Source of the DNA: Sphingomonas sp. C3-2
GTDB taxonomy: Bacteria; Pseudomonadota; Alphaproteobacteria; Sphingomonadales; Sphingomonadaceae
Direction of reading: 5' to 3'
Length of the DNA stretch: 64,000 nt
NCBI RefSeq assembly: GCF_033025475.1
Contig: NZ_CP130322.1
Coordinates: forward strand, 3,229,001 to 3,293,000
Shown here: positions 53,764-63,276 of the stretch, piece after piece
Numbering within the stretch: position 1 is the first letter of the stretch
How the letters are laid out: every line of letters starts with the position of its first letter
Made by a program: the position numbers and the translations under genes
The notes under the pieces: generated by a model
Told to the model about the DNA's origin: nothing
What the model saw: only the letters and a program-made list of their open reading frames with translations
Database searches by the model: none

Positions 53764-54399
53764 CTAATGGCGGTTTTCGGCGGCGCAATTTGTATCGTCG
53801 CCCTCTGCCGCATCCAGCTGAAATTCATAGGAGGGGTCGTTGGGGTAGGGGGCGCCGCGTATTAGAGTTGCGGCGGTTTGGGCGGAAGATGCCGGACGCT
53901 CCTCACTCCAGTCGATCACGCGCCTGCGGCTCTTGAACCGCCATATGCCGTCGCGCTTCTCATAACGATCCAGATAGCGGCCACCGGCGATGTAATTGCG
54001 CCCGCTCTTTGGGAAATAATGGAAATTCACCGAATATATTTCGCCCTGCGCCTGCGTTCCCTGAATGGAGAACAGGCTGTTCGCAATCAGATGCTGGGTT
54101 TCGATATCGACCATGGTTTCGCGCAACCAGCGAACCATTTCCGCAGGGCTGCCGGCAAACATGCCGCCATGATCATGATGGGCATCGGGGTGATACAAGC
54201 GACAAAGGCGGTCGAAATCCTTGCGATCGACAGCCCGGGCATAGCGCAACACCAGTTGTTGCAGCGCTTGCCGGTTGAGCAGTTCGACCACAGCAGGATC
54301 GCGGCGGACGCCGTCGCCGTTCTCGGCAGAGGCGGGGGAAGCGGGGACGCACAGCGCCAAGATCAGGCATCTGGCATAATGAGTGATCTTTTTACGCAC
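53764..54399 (-). CDS. Exported SnoaL-like (NTF2-fold) protein
   Basis: 211 residues. Signal peptide at the N-terminus (cleavage near ASA/EN), then a SnoaL-like domain: QQLVLRYARAVDRKDFDRLC, LYHPDAHHDHGG and a C-terminal WRFKSRRRVIDW strand. The Tyr/Asp/His set is typical of the family that includes dehydratases and ketosteroid isomerases. Most SnoaL proteins are cytoplasmic, so export is unusual. 26 bp after the TonB receptor gene on the same strand, so probably co-transcribed. Confidence 0.82.
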   Translation of the reverse strand: MRKKITHYARCLILALCVPASPASAENGDGVRRDPAVVELLNRQALQQLVLRYARAVDRKDFDRLCRLYHPDAHHDHGGMFAGSPAEMVRWLRETMVDIETQHLIANSLFSIQGTQAQGEIYSVNFHYFPKSGRNYIAGGRYLDRYEKRDGIWRFKSRRRVIDWSEERPASSAQTAATLIRGAPYPNDPSYEFQLDAAEGDDTNCAAENRH

Positions 54400-54425
54400 C
54401 GTGCGCCCCCGTTTTTTGACTTATC

Positions 54426-56606
54426 TTAGAAAGAGAAATTCAGATCGACGCCATAGGTGCGCGGCTCACCATAAAGCGCGCCCGGTGCAAACAGATTGCC
54501 GTGCGAGATGTAATAATCCTTGTTGGTAAGGTTGCGTCCCCACAGGCTGAGGCGAAGGTCACCAACCGGCACCGGAATTTTGCTGAGGTTGAGACGGGCA
54601 TTCAGCAGGCCATAATCGCCCGTGATATAACGGCGATCATTGGGCTGCGTGAAATGCTTGCTCTGATAGCCGTAATCCAGAACGAAGTTGAATTCACCGA
54701 TCGCCGTTTCGGGGAAACGATATTCCAGATTGGTCGAAATCACATGCTTCGGCGCGCTGACGAACGCATAGCTGTCGGTGATGTCGGCGCCGGCGTCATT
54801 CAGGATTTCAACGAATTTGGCGTCGAGATAGCCATAGTTGAAGCCGACGGTAAGCGCTGAGGTGGGGCGCATCGTCACGTCGAGTTCGAGGCCGCGAATA
54901 CGTGCCTTGCCCGCGTTGATTACGTCGAGCACCGAAACCTGCTGGGGATCGGGTACGTTCACCTGAATATCGCGGTAATCCATATGGAACAGCGCCGCGT
55001 TTACGCGCAGGCGGCGATCCAGAAGATCCGATTTGACGCCCCATTCATAGGAAACGACATTTTCGGGGTCGAAGCCTTCGCTGAATCGCTCGGGCGAACT
55101 GGCGCCGATATTATAGCCACCGGTCTTATAGCCGCTGGCGATGCGCACATAGCTGTTCACATCCTTGTTGATGTCGAACGAGACGGTGCCGCTCGGGCTG
55201 AAATCCTGAAACGCGCGGTCCCCACGGCTGAGCGGGTTGGCAACCACCTGCGTGCCGCCCTGATAGACATCGCGCTCATAGCTCGCCATGCGCTCATCGC
55301 GCGACCAGCGGCCACCCAGTGTCAGGTGCAGCCGATCGTCTAGAAGATCGGGCGTGTATGTGGCTTGCGCATAGACCGCATAGGCCTTGTTCTTGGCGGT
55401 GATCCAACGGTCGATGGTACGGAAGCCCAATTGCAGGGCAGTATCGAAACCGTCGGCCTTTTCCGTGAAATAGTACAGGCCGGCGGCATAATCGAGCCGG
55501 TCTCCGACTTTGCCCACCAGCTGCAATTCCTGCGAAAACTGCTCTTGCGACTGATCAAAAGACAGTTTCGACGCGGCATAGGGGCCGAAGTAACCCGCCA
55601 GGAAGTTCTGGTTGGTGAAGCTGGAAAGCTTGCGATAGGCGGTGATCGATTTCAGCTGTGCATTGTCGGAAACATCCCAGCTGGCGGTCAGGCTGTGGCC
55701 CTGCGATACAATATCGTTGGCCTTCAGATCGTCGACAAAGGGCGATCCCTCGTCGGGACGGGGCGTTTCCTCCGGGTAAAAGGCAACCGCGCCTGCATAA
55801 GCCGGCGTGTCACCGATTTCGGTGCGATCGTACGTGTAGCGGAATTCCAGATTATCCGATGCCTGCCAGCGCAGCGCGGCGCGATACGCTGTACGATCCT
55901 GATCGCCGAAGCGATCGACGCCGGTGCCGATGTTGCGCGTGACGCCATTACGCTGGCTGCGGAAATAGGAAAGCTGCGCAGCCACCGTGTCGCCCAGCGG
56001 TATGTTGATCATCGTTCGCGTGCGGAAATGATCCAGATTGCCGAGGGTAAGGCTCTGCTTCGCGCTCCACTCGCCCAATTTGGGTGCAGTGGTGATGAAG
56101 TTGATCGCGCCGCCGGCGGCGTTGCGGCCATAAAGCGACCCCTGGGGACCGCGCAGCACCTCGATACGCTCCAGATCGGCGACTTCGGTTGCCAGGCCCT
56201 GGCTGCGCGCCATGTAAACGCCATCCACATACACCGCGACGCTTGGGTCCTGCGTCAGATGGTCGCTGTTGTTGCCGATGCCGCGAATATAGATGCGGGG
56301 CGACGTGGCGTTGTTGGGGAAGGGGGTCAGCTGCAGGTTGGGTACCTGGGTCTGCAGATCGGAAAGCCCGGTGATCGACTTGTTTTCCAACGCCGTGCTG
56401 CTGAACGCCATGATGGAAATCGGCGTGTCCTGAACCGATTCCGATTTACGTTGAGCCGTCACGACGATTTCTTCGAGCCCGCTGTCGTCCTGCGCCATGG
56501 CGGGAGCAGGCCAGGCCGCCGCAGCGGCCAGAGGCAGATAGGAAATTGCAAGCTTGTGACGCGACAAGAAACGACCAGAGAGAGAAGAACGCATATTATC
56601 TTTCAT
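54426..56606 (-). CDS. TonB-dependent receptor (sphingomonad catabolic type)
   Basis: 726 residues. Signal peptide ends near AMA/QD (37-39). TonB box EEIVVTAQRKSESVQDTPIS lies at about 45-64. The plug has VYVDGVYMARSQGLATEVAD, RIEVLRGPQGSLYGRNAAGG, and the barrel ends EPRTYGVDLNFSF. This class imports hydrophobic or carbohydrate-derived carbon sources in sphingomonads. The start region is AT-rich and lacks a clear ribosome-binding site; ATG 56594 is an alternative. Followed by the SnoaL-like gene. Confidence 0.92.
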   Translation of the reverse strand: MKDNMRSSLSGRFLSRHKLAISYLPLAAAAAWPAPAMAQDDSGLEEIVVTAQRKSESVQDTPISIMAFSSTALENKSITGLSDLQTQVPNLQLTPFPNNATSPRIYIRGIGNNSDHLTQDPSVAVYVDGVYMARSQGLATEVADLERIEVLRGPQGSLYGRNAAGGAINFITTAPKLGEWSAKQSLTLGNLDHFRTRTMINIPLGDTVAAQLSYFRSQRNGVTRNIGTGVDRFGDQDRTAYRAALRWQASDNLEFRYTYDRTEIGDTPAYAGAVAFYPEETPRPDEGSPFVDDLKANDIVSQGHSLTASWDVSDNAQLKSITAYRKLSSFTNQNFLAGYFGPYAASKLSFDQSQEQFSQELQLVGKVGDRLDYAAGLYYFTEKADGFDTALQLGFRTIDRWITAKNKAYAVYAQATYTPDLLDDRLHLTLGGRWSRDERMASYERDVYQGGTQVVANPLSRGDRAFQDFSPSGTVSFDINKDVNSYVRIASGYKTGGYNIGASSPERFSEGFDPENVVSYEWGVKSDLLDRRLRVNAALFHMDYRDIQVNVPDPQQVSVLDVINAGKARIRGLELDVTMRPTSALTVGFNYGYLDAKFVEILNDAGADITDSYAFVSAPKHVISTNLEYRFPETAIGEFNFVLDYGYQSKHFTQPNDRRYITGDYGLLNARLNLSKIPVPVGDLRLSLWGRNLTNKDYYISHGNLFAPGALYGEPRTYGVDLNFSF

Positions 56607-56676
56607 TTTTATAGTTATTTACAAAAGGTCAGGCGGCTGCTGCACGACAGGCGTGCCGCAGCCGCAACACCACGCA

Positions 56677-57852
56677 TCAGATCGAGATGATTTCAGTCGT
56701 GGGCACCGGGTGTGCATCCGCGTTGATCCAGCGAAGCAGCGCCGTGCCATTGCTGTGGCCAGCGGTATCGATCCACGTGCCAAAACCCAGATCGCGTGGC
56801 GAGACGACAAGGATGAGGGATCCATCTTTTTCCAGCTTGGCCTTTTTGGGATTGGTCCAGACATTGGGTCGGGTGCGATAATCGAGCGATTCCATCCACC
56901 AGTTGTCGGCCTGGAAATTCCAGAAACGGCATTTGGGAACAGGCGTCCGCAGCACCCAGGCCTGATCGGGCTTCAACTCCCAATAGCCGTGGAGATAGTG
57001 GATATTGGGATCACCGCCGCCACGCTGGAAGAAGGATTGATCCCAAGGCAGCAGTTGGTTGGGTTTCGTCATGAACATCTCTGTCCATTCCGCGAAGGTC
57101 TTGGCTGTCCCCGCGACAAAGCCGGTCGCCGTACGCAGCGCGCGCACCAATTGCTCCTCGCTCAATGGCTGGGGAACAGCGGGCCCGCCGATGGCCTCGA
57201 TGGCAAGCTGCGCCGGCGTTTCCGCCCGCTTGTCCAAAAATGTCTGACGAACCAGCAACATGGTCGAATCCGCTGCCAGCGGTAGCCAATTCTTGCCCTT
57301 GCGTTCGCGGCTGACGATGAGCTCGAAGCTGCCATCAGCCTCCAGCACCAGATCCTTGCCGTCGAGTTCCCCCGTCGTCGCCATTTCACCGTTGATGCTG
57401 TAGCGATTGGCCTTGGTGCCAAAGCTCAGATACGGAACGGTGCCGCGCTTACCCGTGATCCGATAGCTTCGGTCACCCGCAACCACGCTATTGAGATAGA
57501 TATTGTCCGGATTGTCCGCGCCGATCTTGATGGTTTCGTTCGACAATTGGAAAAAGCGTGGGAAGTCCGGATCGGCGGACTCCATTGCCATTTCCAGCGC
57601 CGCACGCATCAGGCGCGTCAAATAACGGATGCCCTCGGCCTGATCCAAGCCACTGCGCGGCACGCTGGGGCGCTCCAGAATCTGCCCGATATCGGAAAGT
57701 TCCTGGCAAAAATCCTGCCAGATTTTGAGATAGCTTGAGCTGTTTTCCAGCGCGGACGGTGCGCCCTTAGCCGATGCCCCTTGAGAGAGGCCTAACCCTC
57801 CTAAGGCAAGGCCTGCCGCCCCCAAAAAAGTGCGCCTTGCGACCTGGTCCAT
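56677..57852 (-). CDS. Tat-exported DUF1214 family protein
   Basis: 391 residues from MDQVARRTFLGAAGLALGGL. Twin-arginine signal ARRTFLGAAG. The N-terminal region is helical (about 45-110). The C-terminal DUF1214 region has WELKPDQAWVLRTPVPKCRF, WNFQADNWWMESLDYRTRP and HSNGTALLRWINADAHPVP. The family has no proven activity. Gene 70 bp upstream of the TonB receptor on the same strand, so periplasmic handling of an imported compound is plausible (inference). Confidence 0.82.
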   Translation of the reverse strand: MDQVARRTFLGAAGLALGGLGLSQGASAKGAPSALENSSSYLKIWQDFCQELSDIGQILERPSVPRSGLDQAEGIRYLTRLMRAALEMAMESADPDFPRFFQLSNETIKIGADNPDNIYLNSVVAGDRSYRITGKRGTVPYLSFGTKANRYSINGEMATTGELDGKDLVLEADGSFELIVSRERKGKNWLPLAADSTMLLVRQTFLDKRAETPAQLAIEAIGGPAVPQPLSEEQLVRALRTATGFVAGTAKTFAEWTEMFMTKPNQLLPWDQSFFQRGGGDPNIHYLHGYWELKPDQAWVLRTPVPKCRFWNFQADNWWMESLDYRTRPNVWTNPKKAKLEKDGSLILVVSPRDLGFGTWIDTAGHSNGTALLRWINADAHPVPTTEIISI

Positions 57853-57894
57853 TATTCCCTCCAATGTGATGTTGTTTTTTCGGCTGGCGCTGTC

Positions 57895-57914
57895 GTGCCC
57901 ATTTGGCTGGGCAC
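57895..57914. promoter_or_regulatory. Inverted repeat upstream of the DUF1214 gene
   Basis: GTGCCCA-TTTGGC-TGGGCAC (7-bp perfect arms), 43 bp before the DUF1214 start in a 186-bp gap. No T-run follows on either strand, which favours an operator over a terminator. Confidence 0.35.
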
Positions 57915-58038
57915 ATGTGTTCGGTATTATCGTGCGGGAGGCACCGTCCTGACGGTGGCAGGGTTCACTGGCCAGAACGGGCTGTGCATTCTGAACCCTG
58001 CGGGCGCATTGGCGCCTCCGTCAGTTATGGGCGCCCCG

Positions 58039-59187
58039 TCAGTTCAACAGACGCGCTCGATATTCTGCGAATTCGCGCAGAATTTCTTCTTCGCTAAGCC
58101 CATATTGCTCCATCGAATATTTATGCATGGGGCGTTGTTCGCGCTTGTTCCCCGCAATAAATTCGGTCAGCGCGGCTTCCAGGTCAGGGCTGTGGCCCAA
58201 CCCAAATTGTTCAAGCACGCGCAGTGCCTGATCGAGCGGCGCCCGGCCGACTTCACGGTAGTCGATATCGATAAAGCGATGTGCGCCGATCCGTTCACGC
58301 GCCGTCTCATACATCTTCATCCATTCGGACAGACGGTGCAGCCAGAACCGGCCAACATCAGCGCGCTCAATCTGCGCGGTCAGGCTGTAAAGCGTGGCTT
58401 CCATGCTCACATAGGACGGCACCACCTCCAACGGATCGCGATGGGTCATGATCAGCAGGGCATCGGGGAAAGCCCGCGCGGCCGTTTCGATATAGGGCAG
58501 GTTCGACGGGCTCTTGAGTACCCATTTCGTGCCTTTGCGCGCCGGCTCCTGCCATTGCAGATATTTGAGGATCAACTTCAGATCCTCATGGCCTCGCGAT
58601 TGATCATAATCGTTGAGCCAGCGGGAGAAGGAGGGGACATGGCTCATCCCTTCCAACATGGTCGACACAAACATTTGTCCGAGGATCAGAATTTCCTCAT
58701 CGGGCGCATCGGTGTCGAGCGGATGGATTGAAGCCAGTTCGGGGGCAAGGTCCAGCCAGCCATCGATCATTGCCTGCGCATAAGCGCGGCGGTCATCGGG
58801 CTTGCCCCGCGCTTCGCCCGGATATGGCGCATAATTTTGCGCTTCGAACCAGCGGATTGCCGTCATGCCGGGCGCGCTGGCCAGCAGCCGGTGAAAAATG
58901 GTGCTGCCCGTGCGGGGCAGGCCCAGGATGATGCCGGCGACTTCCAACTGCTCATCAAGAATTTCCGGATGACGCTTGATGTCGTCCATCATCCGCAGTC
59001 GGTTGACCAACCCCTTGACGATCACCTCGGTCTGCGCCGCCACCCCATTGGCCGTCAGCCGACCCTCGGCATTAAGCGCGGCGAGATAGTGATCCATTGG
59101 CTCGAGAAACCAATCATCGCCAAAATCCGAAAGGCCCGCCCTCTCTCTTGCCTGTTGCAAAAGCGCTTCGCGGTCGAGCGTGGCCAT
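58039..59187 (-). CDS. Sulfotransferase-family protein
   Basis: 382 residues from ATG 59187, which has GGAGAAGAG just before it. PAPS-binding P-loop GLPRTGSTIFHRLL (89-102) and the 3'-phosphate loop region (KWVLKSPSNLPYIETAARAF then PDALLIMTHRDPLEVVPSYV) are clear, matching the bacterial Sulfotransfer_3-type family. No export signal. It may sulfate or otherwise modify a substrate of the cluster; many bacterial members have no known substrate. Divergent from the LuxR-type regulator across 99 bp. Confidence 0.87.
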   Translation of the reverse strand: MATLDREALLQQARERAGLSDFGDDWFLEPMDHYLAALNAEGRLTANGVAAQTEVIVKGLVNRLRMMDDIKRHPEILDEQLEVAGIILGLPRTGSTIFHRLLASAPGMTAIRWFEAQNYAPYPGEARGKPDDRRAYAQAMIDGWLDLAPELASIHPLDTDAPDEEILILGQMFVSTMLEGMSHVPSFSRWLNDYDQSRGHEDLKLILKYLQWQEPARKGTKWVLKSPSNLPYIETAARAFPDALLIMTHRDPLEVVPSYVSMEATLYSLTAQIERADVGRFWLHRLSEWMKMYETARERIGAHRFIDIDYREVGRAPLDQALRVLEQFGLGHSPDLEAALTEFIAGNKREQRPMHKYSMEQYGLSEEEILREFAEYRARLLN

Positions 59188-59286
59188 CTCTTCTCCTGAC
59201 ATCATAACCTTCTATAATCTGATGATCCTGCCCCCAGCCGTACAGCCGCTGTTGCGGATGCAGCCTCCCATTTGGTATCATCGTGC

Positions 59287-60387
59287 ATGAATCATGATGA
59301 CCTGATCGCCGCAGCATATGATGGCGCTGTCGCAACGCCTCCATGGGCCAGCTTCATGGAGGGGCTGCGCGAAAGCGTGGATGCGGACTATTGCGGCATT
59401 GTGTTCCGGCCGTCGGATCGCCCCCTTGAAGGGCCCGTCGAACTGTATTCGGGGCGACGGGCGCCCCCTGACGTCGAGGCTCTTTATCTATCGAGCTATC
59501 GGCAGATCGATCCGTTTCAGAAAGTCCATCTGCAACTATCCGATGACCGTGTGTACAGCCTGCGTGAAATGCTGCGGGACGACGACCCGGACCATCGACG
59601 GTTTCTCCATGATATCATGATACCCGGCCGTATCGACTATATGCTGCTGGTCCGGGTGACGGAAGCATCAGGAACGAGCGCCTGGCTCAGCATTTCAAAG
59701 CAAGGCAGCGATTTTTCTCCGGATGCGCGGCAGCAACTGGCGTCGATAGCAAGGCATTTTCGCGGTGCCTTGCACACGCATTTGTTGGTCGAGCGCGAAC
59801 GCAGGCGCGTTGAAATCGGCAATCAGGCCATTCGCCGTTTCAACGCCGGCTGGATCAGCCTTGATGCCAATCGTCGGATCGTGGAGTGCAGCAGAGAAGC
59901 CGCACAGATCATGGCGAGCAGCCGCGAACTGCGTATCAGCAAAGCGCAGCAATTGATCGCCTGCGACAAGAGCGCTCATCTCAGGCTCGCCGACGCCGTT
60001 GCCTCGGTGATCGCCAATCCAGAAAGCCGGCCGCGCGCGGTGAACATCTCTCGTGACCCTTGGCTTGATGCGCTGGTGACCCGTGCCACCGCCAGCGGCG
60101 CCGGTACCGATCGCCGTCCGCTGGTCGTTGTCTTCATTCAAGGCGATCAGAAAAGTGCGGCCGATCAGCAAGAGCAGATCGCCGAACTATTCGGTCTGCT
60201 GCCCAGCGAGGCACGATTGGCCTTCGCGCTCAGCCGCGGGATGTCGATTGTCGAAGCCGCGCAGGCGCTCTCCATCACCGAAGCCACGGCGCGCAATTAC
60301 AGCAAGAAAATCTACGAAAAAATGGGCGCGCGTGGGCAAACCGATCTCATACGCTTCATCTTGACCAGCGTGTTGGCGCTGGCGTGA
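59287..60387 (+). CDS. LuxR-family transcriptional regulator with unknown sensor domain
   Basis: 366 residues. The C-terminal LuxR helix-turn-helix is at about 300-360 (LPSEARLAFALSRGMSIVEA, LSITEATARNYSKKIYEKMG). The N-terminal ~280 residues contain a PAS-like stretch (FNAGWISLDANRRIVECSRE) and no autoinducer-binding or receiver signature that I recognise. Only plus-strand gene among the surrounding catabolic genes, so the likely local regulator. ATG 59287 gives the family-like start. Confidence 0.88.
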   Translation: MNHDDLIAAAYDGAVATPPWASFMEGLRESVDADYCGIVFRPSDRPLEGPVELYSGRRAPPDVEALYLSSYRQIDPFQKVHLQLSDDRVYSLREMLRDDDPDHRRFLHDIMIPGRIDYMLLVRVTEASGTSAWLSISKQGSDFSPDARQQLASIARHFRGALHTHLLVERERRRVEIGNQAIRRFNAGWISLDANRRIVECSREAAQIMASSRELRISKAQQLIACDKSAHLRLADAVASVIANPESRPRAVNISRDPWLDALVTRATASGAGTDRRPLVVVFIQGDQKSAADQQEQIAELFGLLPSEARLAFALSRGMSIVEAAQALSITEATARNYSKKIYEKMGARGQTDLIRFILTSVLALA

Positions 60388-60403
60388 TTGCGGTTGCCAG
60401 GCA

Positions 60404-61171
60404 TCAACACGCCGTGAAGCCTCCGTCGATCGAAAACGCCTGCCCGGTGATGAACGACGCCTGGTCCGAACAAAGCCAGACGACGGCATCGGCGATCTCG
60501 TTCGGCACGCCCAGCCTGCCCATGGGGGTCGCCTCTGCAATCCGTTCCATGGCTGTACGCGCTTCGGGCCGTTCGGTCATGGCGGTCCAGACGCTGCCCG
60601 GGCAGACCGCATTAACGCGAATGCCCTGTCGTGCGTAATCGAGCGCCACCGACCGGGTGAGCCCCAGCACCCCGGCCTTGGAGGCGGAATAGGCGGATAT
60701 GCCGGGGCCGCTCACCATCCCCATCATGGACGAGGTGTTGACGATGACGCCGCCGCCTTGCCGGAGCATCTGCGTACATTCATATTTCATGCACAGCCAC
60801 ACGCCCTTGAGGTTGATGGCAATGGTCCGGTCCCAGTCCGCCTCATCGGTTTCCGTAATCGGCGCGCCGCCCGATCCGATACCGGCATTGTTGAAGGCAT
60901 AGTCCAGTCGACCAAAGCGATCGATCGCCTTCATGGTCATCGCCACCACCTGGTCGCCCTTCGAAACGTCGGTGCGCACGAACAGCGCCTCGCCACCCGC
61001 CCCCTCGATCATATGCGCGGTTTCTTCACCCGCGACCGTGGCCATATCGGCAATCACGATCCGCGCGCCATTGCGGGCGAAAGCCTGTGCCGCGGCGCGG
61101 CCGATGCCGCTCCCGCCGCCGGTGACAAGCGCGACCCTGGTCGCCTCTTCCTGTATGGCAGGAGCGTTCAT
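60404..61171 (-). CDS. SDR family oxidoreductase
   Basis: 255 residues. Rossmann motif VTGGGSGIGRAAA (near 16-28), NNAGIG, active-site Ser and YSASK (Tyr-x3-Lys near 160), and a C-terminal SFITGQAFSIDGGFTAC. The acidic residue after the second strand (IADMATVAG) suggests NAD preference. A TTG lies one codon before ATG 61171. Convergent with the LuxR gene (16 bp), and downstream of the LLM monooxygenase on the same strand. Confidence 0.92.
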   Translation of the reverse strand: MNAPAIQEEATRVALVTGGGSGIGRAAAQAFARNGARIVIADMATVAGEETAHMIEGAGGEALFVRTDVSKGDQVVAMTMKAIDRFGRLDYAFNNAGIGSGGAPITETDEADWDRTIAINLKGVWLCMKYECTQMLRQGGGVIVNTSSMMGMVSGPGISAYSASKAGVLGLTRSVALDYARQGIRVNAVCPGSVWTAMTERPEARTAMERIAEATPMGRLGVPNEIADAVVWLCSDQASFITGQAFSIDGGFTAC

Positions 61172-61202
61172 CAACCTATTCCCCTCGTTGGCCGTCGGCG
61201 CT

Positions 61203-62384
61203 TCAGGCCAGCCGTTCGCGGTGCTTTTCCATCGCCTGTTGCGTGGCCTGCATGACCGATCCGAACAACTGCCCGCGATTATCGGAAATCCACTCGAGCG
61301 ATTGGGTGCGGCGATCCCTGTTCTGAAAGCGCGGCATCACATAGCGCGAGAACAACTCATAGCTTCGCTGTGTCGCCTCCCAGTTCGCCGCATTATGCGC
61401 CAGCAGCAGGAAGGTACCGAACCCGCCCGACTGATCGAGCATCTGCTCGATGCGGTTGGCGACATCGTCCGGGGTGCCGCAGGTCAGCGTGCCGAAGGTC
61501 ATCCACGTGTTCTCGCTCCACGAACGTGTCGCATCTGCGCCCGTTTCGATCCCGTTGAAGCATTCAAGCTGCGCGCCCATCTTGCGCATATAATCCAGCA
61601 CATTGGGGATAATGCCCTGCGATACCTCGGCAAAGGCCTGTTCGCGCGTTTCGGCGATGTGGATCGGGGCGACAATCCGCCAGCTGTCGCGGTGAACCTG
61701 CCGTCCATTCTCGCGCGCCACCTCTTCGCATATGCGCCAATGATCGGGCAACGAGGCAAAACCTTCACCGCTCGAAGCGGCAACCGACAGCATCGATGCG
61801 CCCAGCCGGCCCGCCGTTACCGGGCCGCTCGGTGTCACCGCACACGCCACCGCCACCTCCATGCGCCGCTGATAGGGCAGGTTCTGCAGCCGGGCTTCGC
61901 ACAGCTTGAACCAGCCCTCGTCGCGGTTCACCACCTTGCCATCGAGCAGATCGACGATGCATTCGAGCGAGGCGCTCATCATGTCGCGCTGCTTGCGCGG
62001 ATCGATCCCCATCATGACGGCGTCTGACGGCAACTGCCCGGGGCCCGCGCCGAACATGATCCGTCCACGTGTCTGGTGATCGAGCTGGACCATCCGGTCG
62101 GCAAGGATCAGCGGGTGATGATAGCTGAGCGAACTGACGCCCGTGCCCAGCCGGATGCGCCGGGTACGCTCGGCAACCGCAGCGATGAAGACTTCGGGCG
62201 ACGCAATCGCCTCGAAACCCGCCGAGTGGTGCTCGCCGATCCACGCCTCATCGAAATCCAGCTCTTCCATCAATTGCACCAGCTTCATGTCGCGTTCGAG
62301 CGTCATCGTGTGGTTTTCATTCAACGCGTGGTACGGCGCGATGAACGCCCCGAACTTCATGCAATCGGGCCGATAGTTTTCCAT
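61203..62384 (-). CDS. LLM-class flavin-dependent monooxygenase
   Basis: 393 residues, TIM-barrel luciferase-like fold. MKFGAFIAPYHALNENHTMT and LDFDEAWIGEHHSAGFEAIA near the N-terminus, RIRLGTGVSSLSYHHPLILA, GRIMFGAGPGQLPSDAVMMG follow; these resemble limonene 1,2-monooxygenase-type and related two-component FMNH2 enzymes. A flavin reductase partner is not encoded in this window. ATG 62384 is preceded by GGTGA at good spacing. Flanked by two SDR genes, consistent with oxygenation then alcohol oxidation. Confidence 0.88.
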   Translation of the reverse strand: MENYRPDCMKFGAFIAPYHALNENHTMTLERDMKLVQLMEELDFDEAWIGEHHSAGFEAIASPEVFIAAVAERTRRIRLGTGVSSLSYHHPLILADRMVQLDHQTRGRIMFGAGPGQLPSDAVMMGIDPRKQRDMMSASLECIVDLLDGKVVNRDEGWFKLCEARLQNLPYQRRMEVAVACAVTPSGPVTAGRLGASMLSVAASSGEGFASLPDHWRICEEVARENGRQVHRDSWRIVAPIHIAETREQAFAEVSQGIIPNVLDYMRKMGAQLECFNGIETGADATRSWSENTWMTFGTLTCGTPDDVANRIEQMLDQSGGFGTFLLLAHNAANWEATQRSYELFSRYVMPRFQNRDRRTQSLEWISDNRGQLFGSVMQATQQAMEKHRERLA

Positions 62385-62425
62385 ATTCCTCACCAGAATT
62401 TCGTGTGTTTCGTTGTGCGTCAGGG

Positions 62426-63238
62426 TCAGCCCGGCATCGCAATGCTGGGGTTGCGGCGGCTCAGCATATTGTCCGCCCGCTGGCGGTACAGAGTGTCGAG
62501 GATTTCGGGCTGCGGGATGATCCAGAACTGATCCTCGTCGATCCCGGCAAAGGCGCGCCTAGCCAGTTCATCGGGCGATATCCCCTGATTGACGGTGATG
62601 TCCCGCATCATGCCGACGGTCTTGTCGCTGACGGTATCCGCCTTCATGCCGACGGTTTCGCGAAAGATCTCGGTCTGCACCGGTCCGGGGCACAGGATGG
62701 AAACGCTGACAGGCGCCTGTTCGGATTGCAGTTCCAGTGCCAGCGTTTCGCTGATCGCCAGAACGGCGAACTTGCTGGCCGAATAAGGCGCCAGATAGGG
62801 CGACGCGATGAAGCTGGCCATGGAACCGGTGTTGATCACCCGCGCAGGCCGTCCCGCCGCCATCATCCTCGGCAGGAAGCTCGCAATGCCGTGGATCACC
62901 CCCATTACATTGACCTGCATCTGCCAGGCCCAGCGCTCGGCCGGGATTTCCCAGCTTTTGCCGCCGATCAGCACGCCGGCATTGTTGAACAGCAGATCCA
63001 CCTGCCCGAAAGTGGCATAGGCATGCGCGGCCAGTGCCTCTACCGAGGCGGGGTCGCGTACATCGACCGTGCAGGTCGAAACCACCCCCTCCAGCGTCGC
63101 GGCGAACCGTTCAAGCGCCGCGCCGTCGATATCGGTCAGCACCACCCGCATCCCACGCGCCAGGGCGGCGCGGGCAAGGCCGCTCCCGATCCCGCTGGCA
63201 GCCCCGGTGATGACCGCCACTTGCTCCATTCTATCCAT
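62426..63238 (-). CDS. SDR family oxidoreductase
   Basis: 270 residues. Rossmann motif ITGAASGIGSGLA (about 10-22), VVLTDIDGAALERF with the acidic NAD-type residue, NNAGVL, and YSASKFAVLAISE. It differs clearly from the SDR at 60404, so not a recent duplicate. AGGTGA lies just before ATG 63238. 41 bp upstream of the LLM monooxygenase and 38 bp after the TonB receptor stop, so one minus-strand operon is likely. Confidence 0.9.
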   Translation of the reverse strand: MDRMEQVAVITGAASGIGSGLARAALARGMRVVLTDIDGAALERFAATLEGVVSTCTVDVRDPASVEALAAHAYATFGQVDLLFNNAGVLIGGKSWEIPAERWAWQMQVNVMGVIHGIASFLPRMMAAGRPARVINTGSMASFIASPYLAPYSASKFAVLAISETLALELQSEQAPVSVSILCPGPVQTEIFRETVGMKADTVSDKTVGMMRDITVNQGISPDELARRAFAGIDEDQFWIIPQPEILDTLYRQRADNMLSRRNPSIAMPG

Positions 63239-63276
63239 AGTTCACCTGTTGTCCGTCAGTTGCAGGCCCAAACCCG

